Source of the DNA: Prochlorococcus sp. AG-347-L17
GTDB lineage: Bacteria; Cyanobacteriota; Cyanobacteriia; PCC-6307; Cyanobiaceae
Direction: 5' to 3'
DNA length: 64,000 nt
Assembly: GCA_003278925.1 (NCBI GenBank)
Contig: QCCN01000003.1
Span: forward strand, 55,976 to 119,975
The number at the start of each line of letters is the position of its first letter. The stretch's first letter is position 1. Positions 16,848 through 27,369 of the stretch are shown piece by piece. The position numbers were made by a program, and so were the translations under genes. A model generated the notes under the pieces. It searched no databases. It had not been told where the DNA came from and was given only the letters and a program-made list of their open reading frames with translations.

Positions 16848-16862
16848 ATAAGTTAAACTTAT
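16848..16862. promoter_or_regulatory. LysR-type operator candidate ATAAG-N5-CTTAT
   Basis: ATAAGTT-A-AACTTAT is a perfect 15-bp inverted repeat 110 bases upstream of csoS1. It fits the T-N11-A rule of LysR-type regulators and the ATTAG/ATAAG-N5-CTTAT form described for the cyanobacterial Rubisco regulator RbcR/CbbR. No lysR gene is in the window. Which protein binds is inference. Confidence 0.5.
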
Positions 16863-16961
16863 CACCCTTGGTACTATTGATATGTCAATACTTATAGAAA
16901 TTAGTTAGTGCATCAAAACAAACTGTTGTGTTAAGAAAAAATTTACATTATGTTATTTCCG

Positions 16962-17018
16962 TACGAGACAGGCCCTGTCTATACAGGTGTGGAATGTTCA
17001 ACCTTTCCTGTCTCCGTA
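16962..17018 (+). promoter_or_regulatory. GC-richer element with alternating complementary segments
   Basis: AGACAGG (16966-16972), CCTGTCT (16974-16980), ACAGG (16983-16987) and CCTGTCT (17007-17013) follow one another, so each can pair with more than one partner. The longest pairing is TACG-AGACAGG with CCTGTCT-C-CGTA across a 34-base loop. The alternatives are a 15-bp perfect palindrome or a 5-bp hairpin. It lies 48 bases before rdgB, at the far end of the csoS1 upstream region. It could be an RNA switch, a small RNA, a terminator of antisense transcription, or a set of operators. It resembles no family I know. Confidence 0.5.
16988..17001 (+). repeat. 14-bp word TGTGGAATGTTCAA, copy B
   Basis: This second exact copy is in sense orientation, 64 bases upstream of rdgB. 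It sits in the loop of the element at 16962-17018. Confidence 0.5.
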
Positions 17019-17065
17019 TCAAGCTTTGAAGTAAGATAATATTCACAGTAAATTTATTTGTTATT

Positions 17066-17650
17066 TTGAACCTTCCAGTTCTAACGATTGCTAGTGGCAA
17101 TCAAAGAAAAGTATCTGAAATTTCAGAGATGCTGGATGTTTTGTCTTTAAAGGTTCAGAAGCAACCAGAATATTTAAATGTCGAAGAGACTGGAAACACA
17201 TATTTTGAGAATGCACTTCTAAAAGCAAAAGCAGCTGCTTTAGAGACTAAAACTTGGGCATTAGCTGATGACTCGGGTCTTGAAGTAGATGTTTTAGATG
17301 GTCGGCCAGGAATTTATTCTGCTCGATATGCCAAAACTAATGATGAGAAAATTAAAAAATTAATTAATGAACTTTCTGATAGTCCTTATAGGAGTGCAAG
17401 ATTTATAAGTTGTATGGTTTTGTGCGATCCCTCAGGAAACTTAGTTAAAGATACAACAGGAATATGCTGGGGAGAAATTCTTAAGAACCCCAAATATCCA
17501 AACGGGGAATTCGAATCTATTTTTTGGGTAAAAGAGTCTAACTGTGTTTACGGTGAGCTCTCACAATCACAACTAAATAAATTAGGTAGTAGAGGTAAAG
17601 CTGCAAAAATTATGTCACCTTTTTTAAAAAAAGAGATAGGTTTAAGTTAA
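17066..17650 (+). CDS. rdgB: XTP/dITP diphosphatase (HAM1/RdgB)
   Basis: This 194-residue pyrophosphatase removes non-canonical purine nucleotides (XTP, dITP, ITP) so they do not enter DNA or RNA. It begins VLTIASGNQRKVSEI, the family nucleotide-binding (S/T)xNxxK motif, and carries ALADDSGLEVDVLDGRPGIYSARYA, followed by the GICWGEI and SRGKAAKIM segments of the fold. The start is TTG. It sits on the opposite strand between csoS1 and csoS1D and converges with csoS1D over 24 bases. Confidence 0.95.
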   Translation: MNLPVLTIASGNQRKVSEISEMLDVLSLKVQKQPEYLNVEETGNTYFENALLKAKAAALETKTWALADDSGLEVDVLDGRPGIYSARYAKTNDEKIKKLINELSDSPYRSARFISCMVLCDPSGNLVKDTTGICWGEILKNPKYPNGEFESIFWVKESNCVYGELSQSQLNKLGSRGKAAKIMSPFLKKEIGLS

Positions 17651-17674
17651 AAAAAAGTTTAAATTAAAAAATTC

Positions 17675-18445
17675 TCAATAATTTGAAATTTCTTCAATTG
17701 CTCTAATAGCAGCAGCTGCTGCTTCTTCTACATCTCCTTCTTTCCCGGCGAGAGTTAATCTACCAAAAGCTCCAACTGCCTTAACATCAACAACCGTTAT
17801 ATTAGATGCCTTTTCAGCTTCATTTGCTGCTTTTAAAACATAACCAGCTGGTTCAGTTTCTAATATAAACATGCTCATTCCAGATTGAATCATCGATCCA
17901 CTTCTGTTTTGTCTATTTATTAAAACTGCATGATCTGGAGTAATTGCTCGAATAACTTCAGTCCAACTGGTAGCAGGTTTTGTTCTTTTTCTAACTTCGC
18001 TCCCAATAGCATCTAGAACAACATCACCAGAATGTAAAACCGTGCTTTGATCTTTATGGTAAAGAGCAAGAGATCCAAATGCTCTTTCAACAATCATCTG
18101 ACCAAGTCTTACATTACTAGCTTTTAGGGCAATATCAGTGACTCTATGAACAGCCATCCCGGGTGAAACTTCCATCCAAAGACATGAATCACCAGGAATA
18201 GGTAAAAAACCTCTACTAACAGTTCCCATATATGCAGCCAATTGAGGCTGAAGAGAATCTAAAAAAACATATGTTCTTAACTCAATTTGCTCAACTTGAC
18301 TTGCTTGTCTGGATACCAGAGACTTTTCTGAATCGGTAGTAATAAAACAGCTAGCACCACTGGCCTGAGATTGCACCTCAGATCCCGTGACTAGAGAACT
18401 CCCTTTTTTTCGTTTCCCTCTGTTTAAGCTAGAAGTTGGTTCCAT
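17675..18445 (-). CDS. csoS1D: Tandem-domain carboxysome shell protein CsoS1D
   Basis: This 256-residue tandem BMC (BMC-T) protein forms pseudohexameric trimers that stack face to face, with a gated central pore thought to pass ribulose bisphosphate. After a polar N-terminus ([17 protein letters not shown]), domain one covers about 55-150 ([19 protein letters not shown]) and domain two about 150-256 ([19 protein letters not shown], ending RAIEEISNY). ATG at 18443-18445 is chosen because it gives the known N-terminus. The frame stays open 31 codons upstream, but those residues look non-coding. It is on the operon strand but separated from csoS1 by rdgB, so it probably has its own promoter. Confidence 0.95.
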   Translation of the reverse strand: MEPTSSLNRGKRKKGSSLVTGSEVQSQASGASCFITTDSEKSLVSRQASQVEQIELRTYVFLDSLQPQLAAYMGTVSRGFLPIPGDSCLWMEVSPGMAVHRVTDIALKASNVRLGQMIVERAFGSLALYHKDQSTVLHSGDVVLDAIGSEVRKRTKPATSWTEVIRAITPDHAVLINRQNRSGSMIQSGMSMFILETEPAGYVLKAANEAEKASNITVVDVKAVGAFGRLTLAGKEGDVEEAAAAAIRAIEEISNY

Positions 18446-18542
18446 TGAGGCGACTATAACGGATAATGGTTCATTTTTTCTATTAAATTTACTTGCATGC
18501 TTACCACAAAACGATAACTTCAAGTAAAAGATATGCATTTTT

Positions 18543-18911
18543 ATGGGAACTTCTCAAAAAAAAGAACCAAATGTTTCTGGTACTGAAAAAGAATTAACTC
18601 CTGATCAAACTCTTGGATTAGTTAGCCTAAGTTTGATGCAAAAACTATCTCAGAAAGACCCATCTTTTAGCTGGTTAGAAGAAGATAAAATTGAGAAAGT
18701 AAATCTTAAGAACCTTAGAGATAGATTGGAGTTAACCCAATTAGCTATAAATACTGGAGCACCTTTAACCACTTCAGAAGTGACAGCTCTAATTGGAGCT
18801 AAGCCAGGAAAATCTAAGTTAGAAAGAGCAGGATTATTAGCTACGAAAATAGCTAGAAATGTATGGAAGCTTTCAAAAAAAAGTCAAGAAAATTCCTTCT
18901 ATAGAAATTAG
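18543..18911 (+). CDS. Conserved hypothetical protein divergent from csoS1D
   Basis: This 122-residue soluble protein belongs to no family I recognise. The first 35 residues are polar ([22 protein letters not shown]) and the rest is helical and amphipathic, with [20 protein letters not shown] and [22 protein letters not shown]. That second part resembles a winged-helix or helix-turn-helix stretch, and the end is basic ([14 protein letters not shown]). It shares a 97-bp divergent promoter gap with csoS1D. A link to carboxysome assembly or regulation is inferred only from position. Confidence 0.75.
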   Translation: MGTSQKKEPNVSGTEKELTPDQTLGLVSLSLMQKLSQKDPSFSWLEEDKIEKVNLKNLRDRLELTQLAINTGAPLTTSEVTALIGAKPGKSKLERAGLLATKIARNVWKLSKKSQENSFYRN

Positions 18912-18995
18912 AATATATCCTAAAAATAATTTTCATAATTCTCATTTAAGTATTTAAACATTCATATAAGTTTTTTAAATGTGTTCATTTTGTAA

Positions 18996-20324
<1,329 letters not shown>

Positions 20325-20329
20325 AAACT

Positions 20330-21901
20330 ATGGAATTAACTCTTTGGACGTATGAAGGACCACCACATGTTGGTGCTATGAGAATTGCCTCGTCAATGAA
20401 AGACATTCATTATGTGCTTCATGCCCCCCAAGGAGATACATATGCAGATCTTCTCTTTACCATGATCGAGAGGAGGGGGCAAAGGCCTCCAGTAACTTAT
20501 ACAACTTTTCAGGCTAGAGACCTTGGAGGCGATACAGCAGAATTAGTGAAGAAAAATATTAAGGAAGCGGTTGAACGATTCAAACCCAAAACTCTTTTAG
20601 TCGGAGAAAGTTGTACAGCGGAACTTATCCAAGACCAACCTGGAGCACTTGCGAAAGGGATGGGGTTTGATATGCCGATTGTTAATCTTGAATTACCTGC
20701 TTATAGCAAGAAAGAAAATTGGGGGGCCTCAGAAACCTTTTATCAACTAACAAGAACCCTTTTAAAAGAAAAAGTAAGTTCTTCAGAGAAAATAAATCCC
20801 CTTAGGTGGAGGGAATTAGGTAGGAGACCAAAAGTTAATATACTTGGCCCTTCATTACTAGGATTTAGATGCAGAGATGATGTAATCGAAATCCAACGCA
20901 TACTTTCGGAACAAGGTATAGATACAAACGTAGTTGCTCCATTAGGTGCTAGTCCTGATGATATTGAAAGACTAATTGATGGTGAAATAAATATCTGTCT
21001 TTATCAAGAAATTGCAGAAACTTCATGTGAGTGGCTTAAACGGAACTTTGGAATGGAATATACGAATACTATTCCTATTGGAATAAAAAATACGATTGAA
21101 TTTATAAATGAAGTTCATGAGAAATTAGATCTTCCTTTGACAAATAAAGAAGAATTAGAAAATAAATCAAAACTTCCTTGGTACTCAAAATCAGTTGACT
21201 CAAATTATCTAACTGGTAAAAGAGTTTTTATTTTTGGTGATGGAACACATGCAATTGCAGCAGCCAAAATTGCTAAGGAAGAATTGGGTTTTGAAGTAGT
21301 GGGTCTTGGAACATATAGCAGGGAAATGGCCAGGCAAGTAAGAGCTACTGCAAAAGATCTTAATGTAGAAGCTCTGATAACTAACAATTATCTAGAAGTG
21401 GAAGATGCCATGAAAAAGGTCGCCCCTGAACTAGTTTTAGGGACCCAAATGGAAAGGCATAGTGCAAAAAGACTCGGCATTCCATGCTCAGTAATTAGTA
21501 CTCCAATGCATGTTCAAGATGTTCCTGCAAGATATAGCCCTCAAATGGGATGGGAAGGAGCAAATGTGATTTTTGATGACTGGGTACATCCCCTAATGAT
21601 GGGCTTAGAAGAGCATCTTATTGATATGTTCAAACATGACTTTGAGTTTGTTGATGGTCATCAAAGCCATTTAGGACATACAGCGACAAACACAAATGAC
21701 ATTTTAAATTCTGACGAGAAAAAAGAAAAAAATATTAAAGAAGGAATTATCTGGACTGAATCTGGTAGAGCTGAATTAACAAAAGTTCCATTTTTTGTAA
21801 GAGGTAAAGTTAAAACAAATACTGAAAAATACGCAATCTTGAGAGGAATTCCAGAGATAAGCGATGAAACTCTTTATGATGCCAAAGCATATTTCAGTTA
21901 A
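20330..21901 (+). CDS. chlB: Light-independent protochlorophyllide reductase subunit B
   Basis: ChlB is the partner of ChlN and binds part of the NB-cluster and the protochlorophyllide. The 523-residue chain begins [20 protein letters not shown], has the Cys in [15 protein letters not shown], and the P-loop-like [16 protein letters not shown] in its second Rossmann domain. It ends in the usual small C-terminal DUF/PCP_red domain ([20 protein letters not shown]). Length is normal. It follows chlN directly and is separated from chlL by 189 bases with two small hairpins. Confidence 0.98.
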   Translation: MELTLWTYEGPPHVGAMRIASSMKDIHYVLHAPQGDTYADLLFTMIERRGQRPPVTYTTFQARDLGGDTAELVKKNIKEAVERFKPKTLLVGESCTAELIQDQPGALAKGMGFDMPIVNLELPAYSKKENWGASETFYQLTRTLLKEKVSSSEKINPLRWRELGRRPKVNILGPSLLGFRCRDDVIEIQRILSEQGIDTNVVAPLGASPDDIERLIDGEINICLYQEIAETSCEWLKRNFGMEYTNTIPIGIKNTIEFINEVHEKLDLPLTNKEELENKSKLPWYSKSVDSNYLTGKRVFIFGDGTHAIAAAKIAKEELGFEVVGLGTYSREMARQVRATAKDLNVEALITNNYLEVEDAMKKVAPELVLGTQMERHSAKRLGIPCSVISTPMHVQDVPARYSPQMGWEGANVIFDDWVHPLMMGLEEHLIDMFKHDFEFVDGHQSHLGHTATNTNDILNSDEKKEKNIKEGIIWTESGRAELTKVPFFVRGKVKTNTEKYAILRGIPEISDETLYDAKAYFS

Positions 21902-21928
21902 TTTCTACTAATAAAATATAATTAAGTC

Positions 21929-22045
21929 ATGAGTATTTTCACTCATAATCTAATAGATTTAATCCTAAAAATTCAGTTATAAGAACATATTTCACACTTT
22001 TAATACAATTAAATACATATTTGTTTAGAAACACATTTCATGTGT
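21929..22045. other. Chl intergenic gap with two small hairpins
   Basis: The 189-bp gap between chlB and chlL holds ATGAGT-ATTTTC-ACTCAT at 21929-21946 and ACACAT-TTC-ATGTGT at 22031-22045. The first, shortly after chlB, could help end its transcript although no T run follows. The second lies about 46 bases before chlL and may be in its leader. Evidence is structural only. Confidence 0.3.
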
Positions 22046-22090
22046 ATTTGCGCTGCAAGAATATAAATAATAATGTGTTTTAAGCTTTAA

Positions 22091-22978
<888 letters not shown>

Positions 22979-22984
22979 TCTAAA

Positions 22985-23989
22985 TTAATCTAATCCAACC
23001 AATTGGCTTGTTAAATCATAAGTTTGTTGAGAGGTCTTCGTATCAATTATTCGTTTTGACAACTTTTGAGAAAAAGCTTTTCTGCCAGTTTTCTGACGAT
23101 TTCCCCAGCTCCAATGGACTGATGGTTTGGCAAATTCTTTATAAGTTGCCACTTGAGCGACCCTCTCTCCTGCCAGTCTTTGTGAAACATATCCTTTTGT
23201 TATGAATTTTTGAAATATCGGGAAAAGGAATCTAAATAACCAAGGTGTATCTCTAAAAAGTTTTGTATCAGCAACACATCCAGGATATAGAGAATTTACA
23301 ATAATCTTCTCTGCAGGATATCTTTTTGATAATTCCTGAACGGTCACCATATTGCAAAGTTTACTATCCTTATAAGCCTTACCAGGTTTAAATTTCTTTC
23401 CATTCGCCATACTTATTGGAGATAAAAAACCATTTTTGAATCCAGATAAATCTCCCAAATCAGCTGGTGCAGGAATGGGAATCCTTCCTCCAAGTTCTGA
23501 ATAATTAGCCGTAACAGTCCCTAATACTGTAATTCTTGGCTTGAATACAGTTGATTTGCTATTTAAAACAATTTCTCTTTCAGAAGATAAAATATTTTCC
23601 ATAAGTAGGTTTATCATAAGAAAATGCCCAAAATGATTTACTGCCATAGAGTTTTCAAACCCCTGAGCAGACCTTTCAGGTCTCTTTAATCTCGGTTTAT
23701 AAACTGCTGCATTACAAATAAGAGAATTTATTGGCTTCTTAAATCTTTCTAATATTTCATCGCAACCTTTTCTCACATCATTCAAGTCAGAAAGATCTAT
23801 TTCTATAAAGTGAACATTTTCAACTTCCTCTTTTGTCAAAAATTCCTCAGCTATTTTTATAGCTCTTTTATTTGATCGATTAACTGCTATAACCTCCCAT
23901 CCAAATCTTAAAAGAGGTTTTAGAGTATTTAATCCAACTCCTGAAGTTGTTCCTGTTATTAGGACTAAACCCTTAATGTTCTTACTCAC
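22985..23989 (-). CDS. por: Light-dependent protochlorophyllide oxidoreductase
   Basis: POR reduces protochlorophyllide with NADPH and light. It is a short-chain dehydrogenase with the dinucleotide motif LVLITGTTSGVGLNTLKPL, the NNAG-equivalent LICNAAVY and the catalytic Tyr-Lys in KAYKDSKLCNM. The POR-specific insertion (FKPRITVLGTVTANYSEL) and the C-terminal HWSWGNRQ are present. GTG at 23987-23989 gives VSKNIKGLVLITG, 334 residues; a TTG two codons upstream is the alternative. No clear Shine-Dalgarno decides it. The cell thus has two unrelated enzymes for the same step, next to each other. Confidence 0.97.
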   Translation of the reverse strand: MSKNIKGLVLITGTTSGVGLNTLKPLLRFGWEVIAVNRSNKRAIKIAEEFLTKEEVENVHFIEIDLSDLNDVRKGCDEILERFKKPINSLICNAAVYKPRLKRPERSAQGFENSMAVNHFGHFLMINLLMENILSSEREIVLNSKSTVFKPRITVLGTVTANYSELGGRIPIPAPADLGDLSGFKNGFLSPISMANGKKFKPGKAYKDSKLCNMVTVQELSKRYPAEKIIVNSLYPGCVADTKLFRDTPWLFRFLFPIFQKFITKGYVSQRLAGERVAQVATYKEFAKPSVHWSWGNRQKTGRKAFSQKLSKRIIDTKTSQQTYDLTSQLVGLD

Positions 23990-24043
23990 TAGCAAAAAAT
24001 TTAATTAAAAAATGAAAAGTAGGATGATTCAAGATCATCCATA

Positions 24044-24391
24044 TCAACGCCATATTACTCTGATAATGTCCCTAGAAATTATTTGATCCTGATCCTTCAT
24101 AAATCTTTGCTCACCTTCAGAAGAGAATAAATCATCAAACTTATCTGTTAAAAGATTAAATCTATACTTTTCGTATAAAAATGATTCTTCAATTTCCCTT
24201 AATCTGGTCACCCTTACTTTAGAACTATAGCCAAGCTTAATCAGGCTTATTATTGCTAAAAGGGAAAAGCTAATTTTTATAATTAAAAAAATCAATGATA
24301 CAAAATTATCCTGTTTCTGTTGTCTTTTTAGAAATACAGACCCAAAATATTTTTTGATGAAAATACTATTTTTATAAAAAGATTTTGACAA
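24044..24391 (-). CDS. Small single-pass membrane protein, uncharacterised
   Basis: This 115-residue protein is of no family I know. The N-terminus is basic and aromatic (SKSFYKNSIFIKKYFGSVF). One strong membrane helix covers about 31-54 (VSLIFLIIKISFSLLAIISLI), and the rest is a charged helical tail (VTRLREIEESFLYEKYRFNLL) that could form a coiled coil. The positive-inside pattern fits an N-terminus in the cytoplasm. A 14-bp palindrome (ATCAATTAATTGAT) touches its start. It lies between por and psaM on the same strand. A role in thylakoid biogenesis is possible but only from context. Confidence 0.6.
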   Translation of the reverse strand: MSKSFYKNSIFIKKYFGSVFLKRQQKQDNFVSLIFLIIKISFSLLAIISLIKLGYSSKVRVTRLREIEESFLYEKYRFNLLTDKFDDLFSSEGEQRFMKDQDQIISRDIIRVIWR

Positions 24392-24477
24392 ATCAATTAA
24401 TTGATATTTTTACTGAATAAAATCAATTCAGTCTTACTTTATTATTACCTTAAAAATTTTAAATTTTCTAATAGACT

Positions 24478-24582
24478 TTAACTCCTACCTAAACTAATTC
24501 CTAGTCTTAATGCTAAAACTCCTGCATGCATAACTACTATGAGGCTTAATGCAATAAGATTTATTGTTTGGGTTGGCTCCAT
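24478..24582 (-). CDS. psaM: Photosystem I subunit XII, PsaM
   Basis: This 34-residue single-helix protein has the sequence start [17 protein letters not shown] and end [14 protein letters not shown]. It matches the very small Prochlorococcus PsaM, with a membrane helix at about 8-27 and the ALRLGISL end seen in the family. PsaM sits at the trimer interface of photosystem I. It was read directly from the minus strand: ATG at 24580-24582, TAA at 24478-24480. It is 101 bases from the divergent lipoyl/octanoyl transferase. Confidence 0.85.
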   Translation of the reverse strand: MEPTQTINLIALSLIVVMHAGVLALRLGISLGRS

Positions 24583-24683
24583 GGTAAAAAAATTATTTTC
24601 TATATTCTCCACCGAAAAGAGAAGATTAGAAACACTATTACAAAATGATGTTACATAATTAACAAATTGAAAGAGAAAATTTA

Positions 24684-25421
24684 TTGAAAATTATCATAAA
24701 TAAACCTACAAATTTAATTTTGGGAATTAAAAATCAGGCTTTAATTTTTTCAACAAATAATTTACCTGGATTTGATCAAATGGCTTTAGATTTAAATTCT
24801 TTAGATCAGACAATTTCGAATCCCGAAATAATTCTCACATTGAGGTTCTACTATTGGACTGGGGATTGGCTTTCAATTGGCTTTCACCAAAAGGAAATTC
24901 CTCTTCATTGGAAAAATTTATTATCAAATGGGGAAATTAATATTGTTAGACGTCCCTCTGGAGGGGGAGCTGTTCTGCATTCAGGAGGCATAACATATGC
25001 ATTAACATTTAAAAAACCTTACTATAAAGTCTTAAGTTATAAAATGGTTAATAATTGGTTAATTAAAAGTTTTGGAGAATTAGGTCTAAACTTACAACAT
25101 GGTAATTTACGAAAATCAAGTATTAAAACAAATTGTTTTGGGACTTCATTAATTTCCGATTTAGTTGATCAGGATGGGTTTAAGAGAATAGGTAGTGCTC
25201 AATTCCGTAAAAAAGGTGCATTCCTTCAACATGGAGAAATTCAAACAAATCCTTCAAGAGATTTGTGGTTCAAATTATTCAAAGAAGAAGCTCCACCAAA
25301 AATAAATTTAAAACTAACAAATGATGAAATAGTTCAACATTTGAGAAATTCATTCCTGGAAAATAAATCAAATATAAATTTCAAAAATATTGCCATAGAT
25401 AATAAAAATATTAATTTTTAA
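24684..25421 (+). CDS. Lipoate/octanoate transferase of the LplA/LipM family
   Basis: This 245-residue cofactor transferase has the biotin/lipoate ligase fold. It has the substrate loop [20 protein letters not shown] and the [17 protein letters not shown] segment with the family Lys. A Cys at 151 within [14 protein letters not shown] matches the position of the nucleophile in LipM-type octanoyl-ACP:protein transferases, which favours LipM over an ATP-dependent lipoate ligase. The product would be octanoylated or lipoylated 2-oxoacid dehydrogenase and GcvH proteins. The start is TTG. Activity is not settled by sequence alone. Confidence 0.78.
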   Translation: MKIIINKPTNLILGIKNQALIFSTNNLPGFDQMALDLNSLDQTISNPEIILTLRFYYWTGDWLSIGFHQKEIPLHWKNLLSNGEINIVRRPSGGGAVLHSGGITYALTFKKPYYKVLSYKMVNNWLIKSFGELGLNLQHGNLRKSSIKTNCFGTSLISDLVDQDGFKRIGSAQFRKKGAFLQHGEIQTNPSRDLWFKLFKEEAPPKINLKLTNDEIVQHLRNSFLENKSNINFKNIAIDNKNINF

Positions 25422-25433
25422 TGGCAATAATTA

Positions 25434-26657
25434 TTAAAGATCTCCCTTCTGCTTCATTGAATTAATTATTCTCGGCAATTCAATTCCTAAGGGATAATTA
25501 TTTTTAAAGTTTAATTTGTTAACAATATCTGAAGGCAAATTAAAACCTAATTTATTCAAGACAAAGTTTCCAATTTTTGACCTATCAATTATGCCCAAAG
25601 GGATATTTGCAGCATTTAGAACCAATAAAAAACCTTCATTTGTTTCTTCAAGTCTTTCTATAGTTCTCCATAATTTATCGTTATAAGATACACTTTCAAA
25701 ACTGTCGATTGGTTTCTTAAAATCTCCAACAAATTTCTGTTCCCATTTTTTTAAGGAAACAGTTTTTAAAATATCCTCATCAACAAAACCGGTCCATCTA
25801 CCATTATTCGTAACAAAAAAATATTTATCCGATACATCCTTCTTATTTTTTATTAACTTATTAAATTCTGAGAAATTTGAATCGTATTCAATTTTCCTCA
25901 AAGGTTTTAATTTAATCTCAGAAACTTGACTAAATTTAAGTATGTTTTCAATTTTAAAAAATTGACTTTCAGATTTTGAAGAATTAATTCCAAACAAGCC
26001 CAAAAAAGAAAGAATAAAACCAAAGTAAAAGTTTAATCTAAATAAACAAATTATCCCAAAAAATAAAACAAACAAAGATAATAATAAATTTACTTTATTG
26101 AGGAAATTTCTTCCTTTATTTTTACTCCCTGAGAAATGCCAAATAATACTTTTTAATAAATTACCTCCATCTAAAGAACCAATTGGAATCAAATTTAAGA
26201 AGCCTAAGAATAAATTAAATATACCTACTCTTGAAATTACATTAACTGCTATTTGTTCCTGAGATACACTGTTATTACTAATTAAAAGTAAGATAGATGC
26301 TGTAGCGAAACATAAAAGAGGTCTTACAATTGCAATTTTTATATTACCTAAAGCAGTTTGACAATACTTGTCTATTTGTAAAATTGCTCCTAAAAAATAA
26401 AAAGTAATTTTTTTTATTTTTACACCCTGATTAAGTGAAACAAAAGTATGAAAAACCTCATGAAAAATAATTGAAGATAATAAGAAAAAAGAACTTAAAA
26501 ACCCTATAATCCAAGCTTCTTTATTATTGTAGATATCGCCAGAAGATAAATTGACCTGATTACTTATACTCCACGAGAATAAAAAGAGAATAACAAACCA
26601 ATAGGGATGAACTTTAAAGGGAATTCCCCATATTTTAAAAATTTGCCAACTTCTCAA
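25434..26657 (-). CDS. Site-2 protease family metalloprotease (M50) with CBS-like tail
   Basis: This 407-residue intramembrane zinc protease has HEVFH at about 66-70 and the third ligand motif in PIGSLDGGNLL, each within hydrophobic segments. About five or six membrane helices occupy residues 18-225. The rest (about 235-400) is soluble and looks like a CBS pair, as in the M50B Rip3/SpoIVFB-like group. Such enzymes cut membrane-bound regulators. It ends close to the convergent lipoyl gene, and its ATG is 40 bases from the divergent trpF. Confidence 0.88.
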   Translation of the reverse strand: MRSWQIFKIWGIPFKVHPYWFVILFLFSWSISNQVNLSSGDIYNNKEAWIIGFLSSFFLLSSIIFHEVFHTFVSLNQGVKIKKITFYFLGAILQIDKYCQTALGNIKIAIVRPLLCFATASILLLISNNSVSQEQIAVNVISRVGIFNLFLGFLNLIPIGSLDGGNLLKSIIWHFSGSKNKGRNFLNKVNLLLSLFVLFFGIICLFRLNFYFGFILSFLGLFGINSSKSESQFFKIENILKFSQVSEIKLKPLRKIEYDSNFSEFNKLIKNKKDVSDKYFFVTNNGRWTGFVDEDILKTVSLKKWEQKFVGDFKKPIDSFESVSYNDKLWRTIERLEETNEGFLLVLNAANIPLGIIDRSKIGNFVLNKLGFNLPSDIVNKLNFKNNYPLGIELPRIINSMKQKGDL

Positions 26658-26697
26658 AAATAATCTCCGCTATATTTAGCAATAATATTAATCTTAC

Positions 26698-27369
26698 ATG
26701 CAGGATAATGATATGCCCAAGACTAATCCTTTAGTTAAAATTTGTGGACTAACTTCTGAAGAACAAGCTCTTCAAGTCGCTAAATTAGGAGCGAATGCTA
26801 TTGGCATTATTTCGGTTGAAGAGTCCCCAAGGTATGTATCAGCTGAAATTAAGAAAAAAATATTTAAAACCCTAGAAAACTTTTATCCAAAAATCGATAG
26901 AGTAACTGTTGTGCAAAATTGTCCTATAGATTTAATTATCAAAAACTTCTTAGGCAACCCAAGTGAAACTATCATTCAATTACATGGAGATGAAGATATT
27001 GATTATTGCAAAGAAATAAGGGAAAAAATTCCCGATATTGGCCTATGGAAGGCTTTCAGAATAAAAACGGAAAAGGACATAGATAAAATAAAACCTTTTG
27101 AAGATTTTGTAGACGCGATACTACTTGATTCTTGGAATAAAGAAACTTATGGAGGTTCAGGGAAAAAAATAAATTCTATTTATCTAAAGAATTTGCAATT
27201 TAGCAAACCATGGTTGTTGGCAGGTGGAATATCAATTGAATGGATTGATGAAATCCTTACTGACTTCAAACCAGATGGCCTAGATATTTCAAGTAGTATT
27301 GAAATATCTCCTGGTTTAAAAGATATAAAAAAAACAGAGAATCTTTTTAATTTTTTAAAAAGGTTTTAG
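26698..27369 (+). CDS. trpF: Phosphoribosylanthranilate isomerase
   Basis: TrpF catalyses the Amadori rearrangement in tryptophan synthesis. The 223-residue TIM barrel has the N-terminal KICGLTSEEQAL with the catalytic Cys, QLHGDED, ILLDSWNKETYGGSGKKI with the catalytic Asp, and the phosphate site LAGGIS followed by GLDISSSIEISPGLKD. The ATG at 26698 is used; a second in-frame ATG lies four codons on. Its end overlaps folE, on the other strand, by four bases. Confidence 0.96.
   Translation: MQDNDMPKTNPLVKICGLTSEEQALQVAKLGANAIGIISVEESPRYVSAEIKKKIFKTLENFYPKIDRVTVVQNCPIDLIIKNFLGNPSETIIQLHGDEDIDYCKEIREKIPDIGLWKAFRIKTEKDIDKIKPFEDFVDAILLDSWNKETYGGSGKKINSIYLKNLQFSKPWLLAGGISIEWIDEILTDFKPDGLDISSSIEISPGLKDIKKTENLFNFLKRF

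Noticed and set aside
18446..18538. 31-codon N-terminal extension of csoS1D
   Set aside because: It has non-coding character and the ATG giving [10 protein letters not shown] matches the known protein.
24815..24830. tRNA-like TTCGAATCCC sequence
   Set aside because: It lies inside the lipoate enzyme gene without any acceptor, D or anticodon arm.
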